Part shown: one piece after another, positions 14,452 through 27,647 of the stretch | Layout: each line of letters begins with the position of its first letter | How positions within the stretch are numbered: the stretch's first letter is position 1 | Source: Hirudinaria manillensis | Taxonomy: Eukaryota; Annelida; Clitellata; Hirudinida; Hirudinidae | NCBI GenBank assembly: GCA_034509925.1 | Contig: CM067526.1 | Location: 13,099,010-13,163,009 of the forward strand | Reading direction: 5' to 3' | DNA: 64,000 nt | Translations under genes and position numbers: made by a program | Notes under the pieces: model-generated | The model's input: the letters and a program-made list of their open reading frames with translations, nothing else | What the model was told of the DNA's origin: nothing | Database searches by the model: none

Positions 14452-16164
14452 TTTCTATACAGAGCATGTGCGTACTAAACAACTAGTCTGAGCGACCTTG
14501 ATACTTCCACCAAGAGTGTTATAATTTTACTTTATGTTAATAAATACGTCTTTTATTTAATGACATTTTTATTTCTTATATATAAAATTTTAAATAAAGC
14601 TAAAAAAAATTTATATAAATAAAAAATCAATCGAATTTTCATTATTATGGAAATATGTCGGCAGTAAATTTGTAACTTCACATTATGTACCAAAAATGCA
14701 TTTATTCTAGTTTTAAAAAATTTCGTGCTCTAACAATAATGTGTTTACTCTAAGTAGTTAAGGGGAAGTACATCTATTTCAGGCAAAAACAATAGACTTT
14801 TCGTGGTTTTTGGCTTCTCTTTTCATAAACACTTCTAGAAAGGCTCGCACTTTGCAACATTTTCGTCCAAATTTAATATATTAATTCCCATATTTATATT
14901 GTGATACCACTAGCCACTTTAAGCACATTTGTAATTTTATAAGAATTTTATTATTGAAATGAGAATTAAATTAAACTTCTCAATGGTTTCCGATGGTGCA
15001 GTTTATGATAATGTCACGTTTTAAGACTTTGAGTTCGAGCCTTCTCGATTGATTAGTCAAAATGTAATTAACTTCTATGACAATTTACACTTATATTTTG
15101 CCGTTGGATTGCCGAGGCTTTGATGTTGCCAAGTATTGAACGCTATAAAATTACTGGGGAAAGTAACTAACATGAGAAATCTCCAGCAGTGGCAGAAAGG
15201 AAGTTACGTTAAGTTTTACCTCGAGTTTTGGGGAAAAATATTCGTTTTATCAGATTTTCCAGATTTGTTTTACGTCAAAGTTTTTGATGTAATTGGTTGC
15301 CATTTGCGGTAATCTGTGTCAACACTTCGTCAACATGTGGGACGCTATACTTTGACCTTTTTTAACAGAATAAATACGATTGCAATTACCTCGTGAGTTC
15401 TGTTTCAAGTAAATTTTTTTAAAATCATTAGAAGAATAGTAATGGTCGACCCAATGATTATGTGACCAAAGTTTAAGCGAAAAAACGTGCATAGCGTGAA
15501 TTACATCGTTCAAAAATTGTGGTAATAAAATTATCCTCTTAGTATTAGCAGTGCATTTAATTGCTCTTTGGCTTCTTTGCAAGATAATTGGAGACGTTCA
15601 AGAAAGCAGGAACTACCTATTTTTTGCAAATGGTTCCTTCGCTAATTTGGGCGTAAAACAAGGGGTTTCCGTTTCTTTTTTTGTCAGTTGACAAACGTCA
15701 TCCAACAATCAGGATAAATAACCTTACCAGTCCCAGATCGCCATTCGGGAAGATATCTAGACTTGATCTGAATTTACTTCCGTTAGCCTTTCGCTGTGCA
15801 ATAAGGTGTAATAAACATTTATTTATTATCATCGGATATTATCGCAGTTTTACAGTTCATTCGAGGCCGAACATGTTCAAATAATTTAGTTCCTGTTCAA
15901 AAGGAGATCATGGACTCGTGAGTCAGACTTTAGGGAGTAATATCGTGACCAGTCATTGACGGCCCCATCAAGCTGATGCACACGATCGAGCTCATATAAA
16001 TAACTGAATAGCATCTCTTCTCCTTAGAAGCACTTCGTCGAAGAGAAATTATTTCAACTCATATCTCCCTATTTTCTTGATATGTGCATTGTACTTTATC
16101 ATTCTACCTAGTATGTACGTCTCTTTCTTGACTGAGTCTCTTTTCAAACCATGAAATTCGAGAA
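14452..16164. other. divergent intergenic region between TUFM and the Syk-like kinase
   Basis: About 1.7 kb of AT-rich sequence separates the start codons of two genes transcribed away from each other, so it must contain both promoters and 5' leaders. I saw no convincing core promoter, RNA gene or repeat, and the short ORFs look random. Confidence 0.5.
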
Positions 16165-19100
16165 ATGGTTTCTACTCTGATATCAGTATTCAAGCATAAG
16201 AAGAAATACAAAAGCATGTCAACGCTTCCTTCAAAGGATTACTTTTTTGGCAAGATCAGCAGGCAGAGGGCCGAGGAGATTTTGTTCGAATCCGGAGGGG
16301 AAGATGGACGATACCTGATGAGAGAATGTCTCTCCACACCTAATAACTACAGCATTGCCGTCTGCTTTAACAGAAAGTAAGTGAAGCGTAATTTACATAA
16401 GATTATGTGGACGATGTAGATGACTTTGAGATAAATGTACACTTTAATAGAGCGTGTCTTTTTCAGTGAATACTCAACTTTCTTCAAAACTAACTCGATA
16501 TTACAATGCCTATCGCTCGACAAAATAAAGCATAAAGAATTAATTCAAAAATCAACTTATCTTTTCCGAATAAAAGATTTTTAAATCTTTATTTACTAGG
16601 CCATATCATTATCAGTTCAGGCTCAGATTAGATGGGACCATAGACATCTCTTCAACTTTGAGCTTTTCGAACATAGACAAGATGCTTGACTACTACAGCA
16701 AGAATAAACCAGGCCTCATAACCAGGCTCATATACCCTTGCCGTAGAGATAACCATGGAGGTGCCCAAGTCTGGCCATCCATTAGCTATAAGACTGCCTT
16801 GTTGTACGTAACAGAAGCAGGACAAAATGTAGGTTCAACAGATTTTATGGGAAATATAATTTTTATCAGAATATTAATGATGATGACAATGAGAGCTACA
16901 TTGAAATTTGTATTGCAATGAACAATGTATAAGAATGAAGGTTTTTAAACGTTACAAAATTTAAACTCTTTATTAGAAAGAATTAATAGAATTAATTTAT
17001 CAGGTGATCCTCAATTCATTACGAAATTATTGTTATCATTTAATATTATATTTATTATCATGTTTTAGTTTTTTTTTAGTTTTTAATCTCAGGATGTGAT
17101 TCCAAAATTCATGTCGTTTCAGTTCAGCATTTCACGTCCGTTCACTTAAGCAAATATCAGTTCGTCTATAACTAATCAAAGATTAATTAACTTTCACCAA
17201 TCCAGAAATTATCCGATTACAATGAAGCCATAGCCCAATTATATAGAAAGCAACCTTGGTTCAAAGGCGGAATGACCAGAGAGGAAAGCAAGGAATACCT
17301 CTTACAGCAGTCCGACGGAAAATTTATGTGAGTCTGTATCTATTATAGTGCATTAAAAACATATCACATTGCATTACGAATACTATATACAGTTAAGAAC
17401 CGATTGACTGCGGATTGAGACTGCTTTTATTTCTTTACTCCATCAGTAAATATCGATTAGAAAAAGTTAACTTTTAAATGTACTCGCTGTAAACAGGACA
17501 AATAAAAATCCAAACTAACTATCAAACTTTTACCGATTTCCTAAATTCTTATTACAGGCCACAAGGGCTTTTTTCTAGGGCTCAATTAAGAGAGTTTCTT
17601 GCAATAATTTATTCATTCATTCTTTGCTTTTCTTTCTACGACCGATTTTCGTCGAAACGATGAGTTGGGTGTCCAGATGCTTCGTGTCACAACCATTATT
17701 AATATTGGCCAGCATCACCGACATCTTAAGCAGGTTAATTGATTCATTCCTTTGATCGGTCTTTCTCCTTATTGACTAAGATATTCCTAGAGCGACTTCT
17801 CAGAAAATTCTTCTTTTGAAATTCGATATGTCAGTGACATTTCAAATTCTCGTTGTAACGCCACCTTTCACTCAAAGCACACTCGATAACGATTCACAAA
17901 GTGAGGAGTAAACAAAAGATAATAATCTATTTATAGTTTGTATTTATAATTGCATCAATTCTTCACTGATTCTAGGAAGACTTGAGGACGCGTTTAACAA
18001 TTTCTGAGAAGTCAGATATTAATTTTTAGGAAACGTCTCTCCTAGCTCGTCTGGGACAGACTGCATAAAGGGATTAATTATAAGTTACAGTGAATCCAAT
18101 TATGCTGATTTTTCAGTTATGCGATCTCTGTAATTAATATAGGCCTCGTGAGCTACGAGATTCCGCTGTCCAGAGAAGTAAATAAATAATTGAAATAATA
18201 ATAATAATAATAATAATAACAGCATGAGTTTTTGAATGTTTCAACCGGTCATCAACCAAATCCTCCAATCTCAACTCATCATCGACACTACACTCATCCA
18301 TCGGAAGCCTTTCAATTACAAGCATATTTATTTTCCATAAATAGCGATAAATCAAAGACCATGTAATGGCTACATTGAATATTACGTGATGATCCTATAA
18401 TGACGTTAATAAAATGGCCCCTTCCTGCAGCTGATCTTTTTGCCCAATGACGCATAGTCGAATTAGGTAATGAAGGGGTGCTGAAGTATTTTTAGATCAC
18501 AATTACCGATAGCGGAACACTGATAGAATTAGCAATTATGGCACTCAGAGATGCCTTTTTGTATTTAGTTTTGATCATTTTCCCCCCAGCGTCAGAGAAA
18601 AAGCCAACGGGTCTATGGCATTGTCAATGGCTTACGAAGGCAAAGTTTACCACTACGTCATCGATATAGAGACTTGTCCAAAGACTGGTTCTAATTTGTA
18701 CAAGATCAACCCCGGTCCAGAGTTCGACAACATCATGGAGGTTAGCGTCAACCTACCTAATGCTATTGTTCCTACCATTTTTTGTTCCTACCTACACGCT
18801 TTTAAAAGGAAACTAAACCGATGATCGAAAACCGAGATTTTGTAAATGCTTCTTCGGCACTCTGTCGATAGAAAACAAATTAAATTTAAAAGTTAATTTA
18901 AGAACTAAATTGTAATCAAATCAATTGACAACTTTCAAATTTATCTTAGTTGTCTTTTTTATTCAATTGTGTTTAATAATATTGTAAGAAGTAAAAAGTG
19001 ACCATAAATTCTCACTCACCTCAGCTCGTCAGTTACTACCACAACGGAGGTTTGGTCTGTCCACTGCACCTAGATTACCAGCAGTCAAAAAGTATCAAAC

Positions 19101-22100
19101 GTTTAAATATTACTTTTTTATATAGGTTTTATGATATTTTAAGGTTTTTTTAAAGAAATTCAATAATTTTTCTTCAATTTTAAAGTAATTCTAAGTTTAG
19201 AGGCCATGAGGAGGAGGGAGTAATTGAGTCGTTGCTGGTTGATAATTGGTCGAAAGTGGTTGTGACAAGCAAATAATATTTTATAATTGCATATTTAAAC
19301 TCGTGCCTGTCTTATTTATAAAGTGATGTCATATTCTAAATTATAAGTGAAAGTTGACCAAAAGTGAATTCGATGCGCATGAATTTGTCACAATTATGCG
19401 ACTCTATATATTTTTTTAAATAAGGTTTAAATTAAAACTTTATTTTTGTTATTTAACATTTATATTTTTTTTTAAATAAGGTTTAAATTAAAACTTTATT
19501 TTTGTTATTTAACATTTATATTTTTTTAAAATATGGTGTTATGTTCGAAATGGTAATTCCATTGCATAATGATATGAAAGTAATGGCATAAGTTAAAACG
19601 AACTGAACTGATCGCAATTTACTGAAAAATATTTAATTCGATAATTTGTTTGTTAAATTTACAATTTTCTCTTTACAGAATCAATTCCATGGATGAAAAA
19701 CAATCCAGCTTTCAGAGAACACGAGGTGTCACTAGCTATTTTCATTAACAGACAGTTGAAAAATCACATGCTTTAGAGCAATTTAGTCCGCGTATAATTG
19801 CAGCTATTTTAAAACGTCGTTTCTATAAATTAAAAAGCCAATTTCAATTTCTAACAGGCGAAAAGGGTTTCAAGATCATTGGAAAGCCTTAACATTTTTG
19901 AGGAGGACAAGTTTGATGACCTCGAATTGGATCCGTCTCCATCGTACGAATATCGAAACAGAAACCTCCTATTGGAGGAAACTTCGAAAAAGAGTTACCA
20001 TAACAAGGCCACTCTAGGATTTACGAAAGTACCTGCCATACGACTTCACTCACCTATTCTAGAATCTCAAAGTCGGTCGACAGACGAAAACGACGAAACT
20101 GAAAGAGAGTTTAGAAATCCCCAACATCCTACTCAGTCTCGTTCTTCTCCCATTCTCAAGTTCAATCGACAAACCTTGAAACCCGAAAATGATGCACCTT
20201 CCAAAAGCAGGTCTCCGAGCAGATCGCCAAAACTCGGCAAAAAATCAACACTTCGAGAACTTCCAGAAAAGCTATTTGGAGATTTCCAGAAGAAAGAGTA
20301 ATTCAGATTGATTTGTCTTAATTGCCTCTTGAAATAGACTGTTTGAACATTCATTTCCGAGATAAATTAGCTATGAAATAAAATAATTAATTAACGCAAA
20401 AACAACTAATTAGCACAAATTAACCCCAGAACCAAGAAAATCAAGCATCAGCAATCTGCACCGAGCAATCAGGAAGGAGCTAGAAAGTTTTCGCTCACGA
20501 CGTCAGACCTCAAAGTCAGACCAAAGCTAGATTCAGTGACTGAGACATTCCATCGTTCTTTCGACGACAGCAGCGTGAGTTGCAGCCAGTTGGAAATATT
20601 TGTTGTTTTTTTGCAACTTGATGTTTTAAATAAGTTTTAAATGAAGAAAATTTAAATTTTAACCAGTTTAAGCCAACAATCCATGATCTCCTTAACATAC
20701 TATTACCAGGACGATTCGCAATTCTGCCTGAATAGTTTGGCTCCGCCAAAGCTTCACAAGCAGAAGAAAAAGTTGATCAGCCCTTGTAGAACACCGAGTC
20801 CAAAACATCATGAAACTCAAGCAATTAGTTACGAGTTGGAGGAGGCGTTTTTGGCAATAATCAAGAGAGAGACAGAAAAACTGAAACATTTATGCCCAAG
20901 AAATATGCCCAAAGATATTCTTCCTGTCCCTTCGAAGTCATTTTCAGGTAACTGATTTTCCAACCAGCCCTATGACCTTCTCCGGTTTAATTTGACAATG
21001 GCATAAATATCTTATTTTAAGAAAAACGTTTAATTTGGGGTGTATTTTAAAATTTATTAAGCCAATTATTTGAATATCCAGCAGAACACATGAAGGACAT
21101 ACGACCAGACCAGCTGTACTTCAGTGCCACTTTGGGAAAGGGAAACTTCGGAATTGTTCACAGAGCGGTTTTAAACGAAGATACCGAAGTGGCCGTCAAA
21201 AGCTCAGTTCCAGGTCCTCATAAAGAGCTTTCCGAGGTTTGTTAAATTTCATGACCATACTTATAAATTTTTTTATTTTTCTATAAAACAACCGAACTAG
21301 GTTTTAAGTTCCTTGTAGGGACGTTTTTATTCTCAAATTGGTAATTATTGGTATAATAATCGTAATAGTAGTGGTGATAATTACGGAAATAGTAATTACG
21401 AAAAATTGGTTCATGAAAATTCTAATTCTTTAATAGCAAGAATTAATGAAGGAAGCAAACTTGATGTCTCTGATGGCACACGAGAACATCATTAAACTGC
21501 TTGGTATCTGCAGAACTACCGAACATTCCATGCTGATTCTGGAACTTGCCCAACTGGGAAATCTTAAGAACTACCTTGCTTCGAATAGGTTGTTCTATCT
21601 CTACATATGACCCGTGTCACTGCTTTATAATAATCAATATTACGAATAAAAGCTTGAATTTCTTGTAAAATAACTTTTCGTAAAGAGCAGATATACCAAT
21701 GATCCGGAAAAGTAGATAACAGCATTTGATTTTGAACAGAGACACCCCAGAACCACAGATCGTGCTGGCATTGGTTCAAATCTGTGAAGGGATGTCTTTC
21801 CTCGAATCGAAGCAGATTATCCATAGAGATTTAGCTGCCAGGAACATTCTACTCTTTTCAAAGTGGACCGCCAAAATCGGCGATTTTGGCTTGAGTAGAT
21901 CGATGACGAACAAGTCTTATTACGAGGCAAGAGAAATCACATGTGTTTGTAGTTCGTCAAAAACTTAGGATAATAAATATTATCATTTAAAGTGATTTTA
22001 GTCTATTATTTGTGATATTATTCAAATCGAATATGAAAAATATTTTTTTAGAGCAAATAATGGATAAAATAACTAACTGCTGTTAACTTTAAAGGTTTAA

Positions 22101-22810
22101 ACATTTTAAACTTTTTTTTCACAACAGTTTACTGGGACGAGAGCCCTGCCTCTGAAATGGTATCCGCCCGAGGTTTTCAATCAAGATAAGTTTACCCACA
22201 AATCAGATGTTTGGAGTTTAGGAGTTACGATCTGGGAGAGCATGTCTTGTGGGGCCACTCCCTACTCAGTAAGTTTTTACTCAATCGAGGGTTGCTGATA
22301 TTGAATATTATCACTTAATTCTTAAATGAAAGTCTTAATGTGGAAGTGGTGGTAGCTTCCAGGTTCTCACTTAAACTGCTAAGAGGCTTGCAATTCCATT
22401 TCTGTCTCTCTTTCAAAATTGAAGCTTCACAGTAAATAAACAACAAAAAAAAGGTCCAAATGTGAAACTTCAGTTTCTTTCAACTCTTTTCTTTTTCAGG
22501 AAATGAGTATAAAGCAGTACTTCGACTTCATAAACAGCGGTAAGAGACTCAAACGACCCTCTAAATGCTCCGAGAGACTTTACCAAGCCATGCTCTGGTG
22601 CTGGCAAGACAGGTGGGATAATATGGAATAAATGTACTTAATCGCTGTTATTAATGGAATTAAATAGTATTGATTTGTATCATGATTTTAAAAACAGTTT
22701 TCCTTTTATATAATAAAAAAAATCGAAATTCTAGGGAAGAGGACAGACTGACTTTTGCAGATCTGAGAGACTACCTTAAGAACCACTATAGAATTTCGAC
22801 AGAGCCGTGA
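16165..22810 (+). CDS. SYK: Syk/ZAP-70-family non-receptor tyrosine kinase
   Basis: Cytoplasmic tyrosine kinase that docks through tandem SH2 domains on doubly phosphorylated receptor tails. Fifteen exons (16165-16376, 16600-16828, 17206-17327, 18590-18740, 19025-19091, 19679-19725, 19858-20297, 20430-20574, 20710-20947, 21082-21236, 21437-21588, 21740-21926, 22128-22268, 22500-22612, 22735-22810) encode 824 residues. The N-SH2 domain (about 24-125) has YLMRE and the C-SH2 domain (about 165-255) has FIVRE, each keeping the phosphotyrosine-binding arginine. A Ser-rich linker of about 290 residues follows, much longer than in vertebrate Syk. The kinase domain has GKGNFG (569-574), [12 protein letters not shown] (681-688), DFG (701-703) and activation-loop YY (713-714). 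The exon 12 to 13 junction only fits with a GC donor. Initiation could instead be at Met18 (base 16216). There are no ankyrin repeats, so this is not the Shark type. Confidence 0.92.
18195..18220. repeat. (AAT)n microsatellite
   Basis: About eight AAT units in intron 3 of the Syk-like kinase gene. No inserted element is visible next to it. Confidence 0.85.
19405..19535. repeat. two-copy tandem duplication, about 56-bp unit
   Basis: Within intron 5 of the Syk-like gene a T-run followed by AAATAAGGTTTAAATTAAAA and a shared tail is repeated almost exactly about 56 bases later. It looks like a local slippage duplication with no visible function. Confidence 0.7.
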
Positions 22811-25062
22811 ATGCGGGGTCTGGGTAAACAGCCCTTGATCTCTGTCATCTGAACACTCACCCTGGAACTTTAGGCAGTATTTCTATGGCTGATCTTGTTT
22901 TCCGCTACTCTGTTCATGTTAACCAAATTCAGTTAGCTGTAGCCTTCACCAAAGAAAGTTCCATGGGCATTTGGAAGGCTAACGACTGAGTTTTGGATTG
23001 GACTTTTTTTCTACGAGATCTACCAAATAACGCGTGTTGTATTATTTTGAAAAGCACGACTGAAATTTTCTATTTAACTGCGTGAAAGTTTGATTAGTAA
23101 CGGTGTATCTTATTGGAATTGTAGGGCAATGTTTCTGTTTCTTCCAGGAATTTTCCTCAAACCTCTGAAGTCTTTTCACTAATGTTTATAACTTTCTATT
23201 TATGAGCCTTGCTGTTACTTCATGGCCGAGTTATTAGTTACTTAAGTAGATTGGCAAACTTTCTATTTTGATCGCATTTCAGAAGATGATTCCTAATTTA
23301 TTAAACTCACGGACATTTGTTGGGCAATTTGTTTATTTGTATAATCGCGAGGTTCCAGACTGAATAAATTCCAAAGCAGCAGCGGCAGGAGACTCGTATT
23401 GATTTTTCCCATTCATCCGATCGGACTCCGGCCCTCATGCCTGCAATGGCGAGGCGACGTTTAAAAGAATGTCGAACGATTATCAAATGCTCACTAATAT
23501 GCCTAATTACTTCGACCATTTAATATTGATATTTAATTATCCAATTAGATCCATTAATTAACGCTGATTTAACTCAGATTAAAAATTCTAAGTCATCATC
23601 CAGTGAGTCCTGGAAATAGACAAAGCTGCTAAAGGCAGACAGGCAGCTCTGAGGCACCTTTGCAATCAAAGACAAGGCCTGTCGCGATTAGGTGATCGTG
23701 AAAAATTGAAACTAATAATTACAACTGTTCTATGTCTGTCTCGGTGCGTTTCTTAATCCTGAAGGCACGATTCTAGTTGAGTTGACTCAACGGACAAAGC
23801 TCAAAGATGGATTTTTGCCTCTCACGAACGAAGGCGATGGCGAACTGTTGTGACCACGGCAATAAATATCATTAACTTTTAATTATAATTTCAAAGTAAA
23901 TTTAACAGCCGGTCGCTGATTTAATTTTCGTTAACTCATTCGTAAAAGGAAATTAAAAGTGGAGCATTATTAGAAACGTCAGTCGTTGCAAATTTTGTAG
24001 CACCTTGAACTAATGTTATAAGATCTGAACTAAATCTCTTTGAAATCCATAAAACCATTTTAACTTTCGAGCTCCTAATGATTCGAAAGTGGTTGTGAAC
24101 GGATGGGAGAGAGATGAAGAGATGTTGATAGGAGGGGAGTGCATCCTCTCAAAGATCCATATTCAGAAACGCTACTGAGCTATTGTCGGCTAGCCTCGAA
24201 ACGAACGCTTGACAATATTACGGATAAAATAGAATTTATGGCGTTAAAAATAGCAAGAGTAGTCTAGAGTTATGAAAGAAACGGATTTAATGAATGAAAA
24301 AGAGAGCTCGTCGGACTCTCAAAGAGCATAGAGTTGAAAGAAGTTGATCGTTGTCGTCTGGGTTTGGATATTTCTTGGACGTCGAGCTTAGTGAACGGTT
24401 AGGCTGATCATATTTCGCCTTCCACCGAGAAAGATTTATTTATTTATTCTATCAAAATTTAAAGTCAATTGTTGGGAAAAAAACTGTTTAATTGATTATT
24501 ATTTATCCTTAGTGCTGGGAAAGACGTTCACAATTGAGTAGTATGGGTGCCCCTTTGGAACTAAAGTACCAAAGCAGTATCATGAAATAATAACTAATTA
24601 TCTTAAATGCTTACAAATATAATAATCACATTTCGATTAGTTTATTATCGTCCTTTACGTTACCAACTTCGTTATCAATTTCCTGGTTTAATTGCACCGC
24701 TTTGATTGCTTCTGTTGATGTAAACAATCTCTGACCCAATCGCACTTGAAGAAAATATAAATTCTTTCTTTCTTTTTCTAACTTGAAACGATTGGAGAGA
24801 ATTATTAAAATTTAGGGCATGTTTACCTGACAATCGTTGGTAATTGATACACTTCAATAATATCATTAGAAAGAAGTCAATATGTTGCGAGTGAAGATGA
24901 TGATGATGATGATGATGACTCCGACATTGGTTATTGTATCCGGTAAATGGGTGGCTTGCTGTATATTATTTTATGGACAAACGAGCTGAAAAAAATTGAA
25001 CATTACAGTTTAAGTTGTAAATATTAACATCGATCGTACTATATCTGTTAATCGCTGCAGTA

Positions 25063-25064
<2 letters not shown>

Positions 25065-25115
<51 letters not shown>

Positions 25116-25361
25116 GAATATTGAACTAACAATGATTTGGATTTTGTATATAACTGTATATAGCTGCGTGTATAATTGAATTACTTTGTTTAAGTCTTGG
25201 ACTTTTGCTTGTTGCTTCTGTTTGTTCATGACTATTTTTGTTTGTGCTTGTTGTGTTGTGACTGCCTGTGATCCCTTGTTGGGATCTGGGGTCACTGTTT
25301 TCCGGCGGAGGCCGTGATTGTGAATAAACAAATAATAATAATAATAACAATAATAATAATT
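25065..25361. repeat. short segment bounded by two TAA tracts
   Basis: A tract of about 16 TAA units ends near 25115. It is followed by about 215 bases of non-repetitive sequence with higher GC at its right end (about 25260-25320), then GTGAATAAACAAA and a second, impure TAA tract (25330-25361). The layout resembles a short retroposed insertion into a TAA microsatellite, with the right-hand tract acting as tail or target. The minus strand is open across the segment. The source element is not identified. Confidence 0.4.
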
Positions 25362-25799
25362 CTTCATGCAGAGAAGAAACAGAATGAATCAAACTCAAAC
25401 TTTTTAACCGAACAGAGACCTCATTCTTACACTTAACTGTAACGTCAATTCCTTCTTAACGTCCATTAGTCATAACAGCAAAAGCATCATCGTCGTCTAT
25501 GTTGTGTTCACGAACACCATTGTCTGCATTTAATGTGTCAAAAGCAAATGCAAACGTCAAGAACCGACAGGAGTAAAGTTCACGATGCTAAGAGTCTGCT
25601 AAGAGTCTTGTCTCTCTACCTGCCATCATGAACGATATGAGCAAAGAATCTCTCAAAGCCACTTTAGCTAACAATCTTCTTTTATTTTAAGAAGATTTAA
25701 AAATTCTAGAAGAACCCGTCAATAATTGGCAGTGCGAACACATTACAAATATTTGATTGAATTTAGGTTCACCGGAGAAAGAGTTGTAAGGTGATACGT

Positions 25800-25965
25800 G
25801 ATCTTTGCAGAGATTCAGAAAAACAGTCGCGTTCAACCGGGGAAAGTTTATTTTAAAAAGACACAGGTGAAATCTCTGCGGTTGTACGCGCGGTCGAAAG
25901 ACCGGGCATTCCCCAGTTAGCTTTTATTAAGTTGTAATTTTGAATAATAATAATAATAATAAATA
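25800..25965. repeat. structured repeat-like segment with AAT tail
   Basis: GCAGAGATT (25807-25815) and AATCTCTGC (25871-25879) form a 9-bp inverted repeat. Just after it, CGGTCGAAAGACCG (25891-25904) makes a 5-bp stem closed by a GAAA tetraloop. The segment is more GC-rich than its flanks and ends in an AAT-type tail at about 25943-25965. This looks like a small RNA-derived or SINE-like insertion, but no pol III A and B boxes are convincing. Confidence 0.35.
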
Positions 25966-26435
25966 ATGAATATAGTCGAATAGATTTCTAAATGGAGAAC
26001 GCTCAATGCCCTGGGTGATCTCTAACGGCTTGAGTTCAAAATTTGCCCTATGGAAATCAGTAAATTAACGAACGTAATATCTTGCCGAACCTCCACAGGC
26101 AAGTTACATGTAAAATATTTCACCCGAGGAACTAGGGGTGACCACAAATTAAATCCATCAGAGCCTGGCCATCTCTTCCCAGTAATATTACTGGAAATAG
26201 CTAGTAGGGTCCAAGAATAGCGTCACTAGATGGCATCACTGGCACTGTTACATCGATCACGTGTTATCACTACCAGTTTATTGCATTCTAATAAAACATA
26301 TTCTAGTGGAAGGCTTATCAACTGCGCCGTAGACGTTTAGAGCACCCGTGTTCATCATGCAATGAAACATTAAATTCATGCCACGTTGCGGCTGACCTCC
26401 TAGAGAGCTATGGGAACCCAAATCTCCTTTCTCAC

Positions 26436-26660
26436 AACGAATCGGTAAAAGAAAACACAATCGCTTTCCTTGAAATTTTCCCTTGGGTGGTCTCTCACAT
26501 CTTGTGTCGTCATCGCCGCTAACGTTGCTTTGTTGTCGTTGCTAAACCTCAAGGAGTGGCTGGTACTCGAGTCGTTCAGATCATGTCCTCGATGACTTAT
26601 TGCATTGCATTTACATAAAAAATAAGCTCCAATGAAGTTAAATAAAAATAATATTTGCAT
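26436..26660 (-). CDS. possible first exon of a small secreted peptide
   Basis: A minus-strand ORF opens with MQILFLFNFIGAYFLCKCNA, which has the hydrophobic core and small residue at -1 expected of a signal peptide. A polar segment and the cysteine-containing stretch SDCVFFYRFV follow. A good donor (GTT followed by GTGAGA) ends a 225-base, 75-codon exon in phase 0 at 26436. Without splicing the frame continues to a stop at 26400. I could not identify a convincing next exon, dibasic cleavage sites or a peptide family. It may be a real neuropeptide or toxin-like precursor exon or a chance ORF. Confidence 0.25.
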
Positions 26661-27647
26661 AAAAATATTTCTGCATAAAATCTAATTATTAACATAAACA
26701 TGAAAGAATTACATTCGACATTCTCTAAAAGTTGATTAAGGCTTGAAAAACCTGAGGAATAAGTGATCGCAAGAGCTGGAGATAGAAAGAATGATCGAAT
26801 GAATTGAAATGGATTTTTAAGAAAAAAGTTTCCTTTGTCACTGAAGCGTGCACTGCCCGTACCTGCTCACTCAATCACTTGCTTGGCAACTTAGCCACCC
26901 AAAAAGTCAATTTTAACATTTCTCTCTGAAGAAACAAAGCAAAGTAGGCACTTACACGAGAGGTACCCACTGCTTTTAAAATGAGATTCATTTGAACTCG
27001 TTCAATACTTTCACAGTTTAAGAGGAAATTCTGAAACTCTTACATTCTGAAACGACTGCAAGTTGTCATTTCTTTATGGGGGGAAGAGCTTCATAAAACG
27101 AATCATTATTGCCTTTCTTACTATTACTGTAGTTGTTGAGATTTCTATTAGCATTCGCTTTTAATGATCTGGGCAATTACCAAGAGGATCTAGGTAGTGA
27201 TGGGGACCATTCTGTCGTCCTCCATAATTATAGTTTATTATTGTTGTTGATAACGATGTTGTTTTATGACCTGAAATTTAAATTTATTAACGTTGGTTAT
27301 ACTTATTGTGAACACTACTGCGCAAAAAATGATTTGCACTGCAGCCGTCCTCACCATTTCTTAACCTCAGCCAGTAATTACCTGGATTTAATGTTGATCA
27401 ATTGTGATCGCACGATAAAACCGCAATAATGAACAGATACCAGTGAATTCTATAAACTCATTATTACCATTAATTCTTACAAATATGAACTTGTAATAGA
27501 GCCACAGAGCTATTAGACTTCACTTCTTGAGAATTTGAGTAAGAGTTTGAATCCAATTTTCCTGACCCCAGTTGGGGTGCTTATGATTTTCCTGAATAAA
27601 GTTTCAACAGATAAACTGATTAATTGATGCCAATAACGTTTCAGGCC

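Larger units (their letters stand above)
22811..27647. other. gene-poor interval between the Syk-like kinase and the TPR gene
   Basis: About 4.8 kb. It holds an ATG/GAT microsatellite (24895-24919), two TAA tracts flanking a 215-base insertion-like segment, a structured repeat-like segment ending in an AAT tail near 25800-25965, and one possible signal-peptide exon (26436-26660, minus). These are listed separately. In the remainder I see only AT-rich sequence. Confidence 0.5.

Noticed and set aside
15030-15060. tRNA-like GTTCGAGCC motif
   Set aside because: No cloverleaf arms or A box could be formed around it.
24966-25398. Minus-strand ORFs with poly-Leu runs
   Set aside because: The poly-Leu and poly-Tyr runs come from translating the TAA microsatellite; the middle part is kept only as a repeat-like segment.
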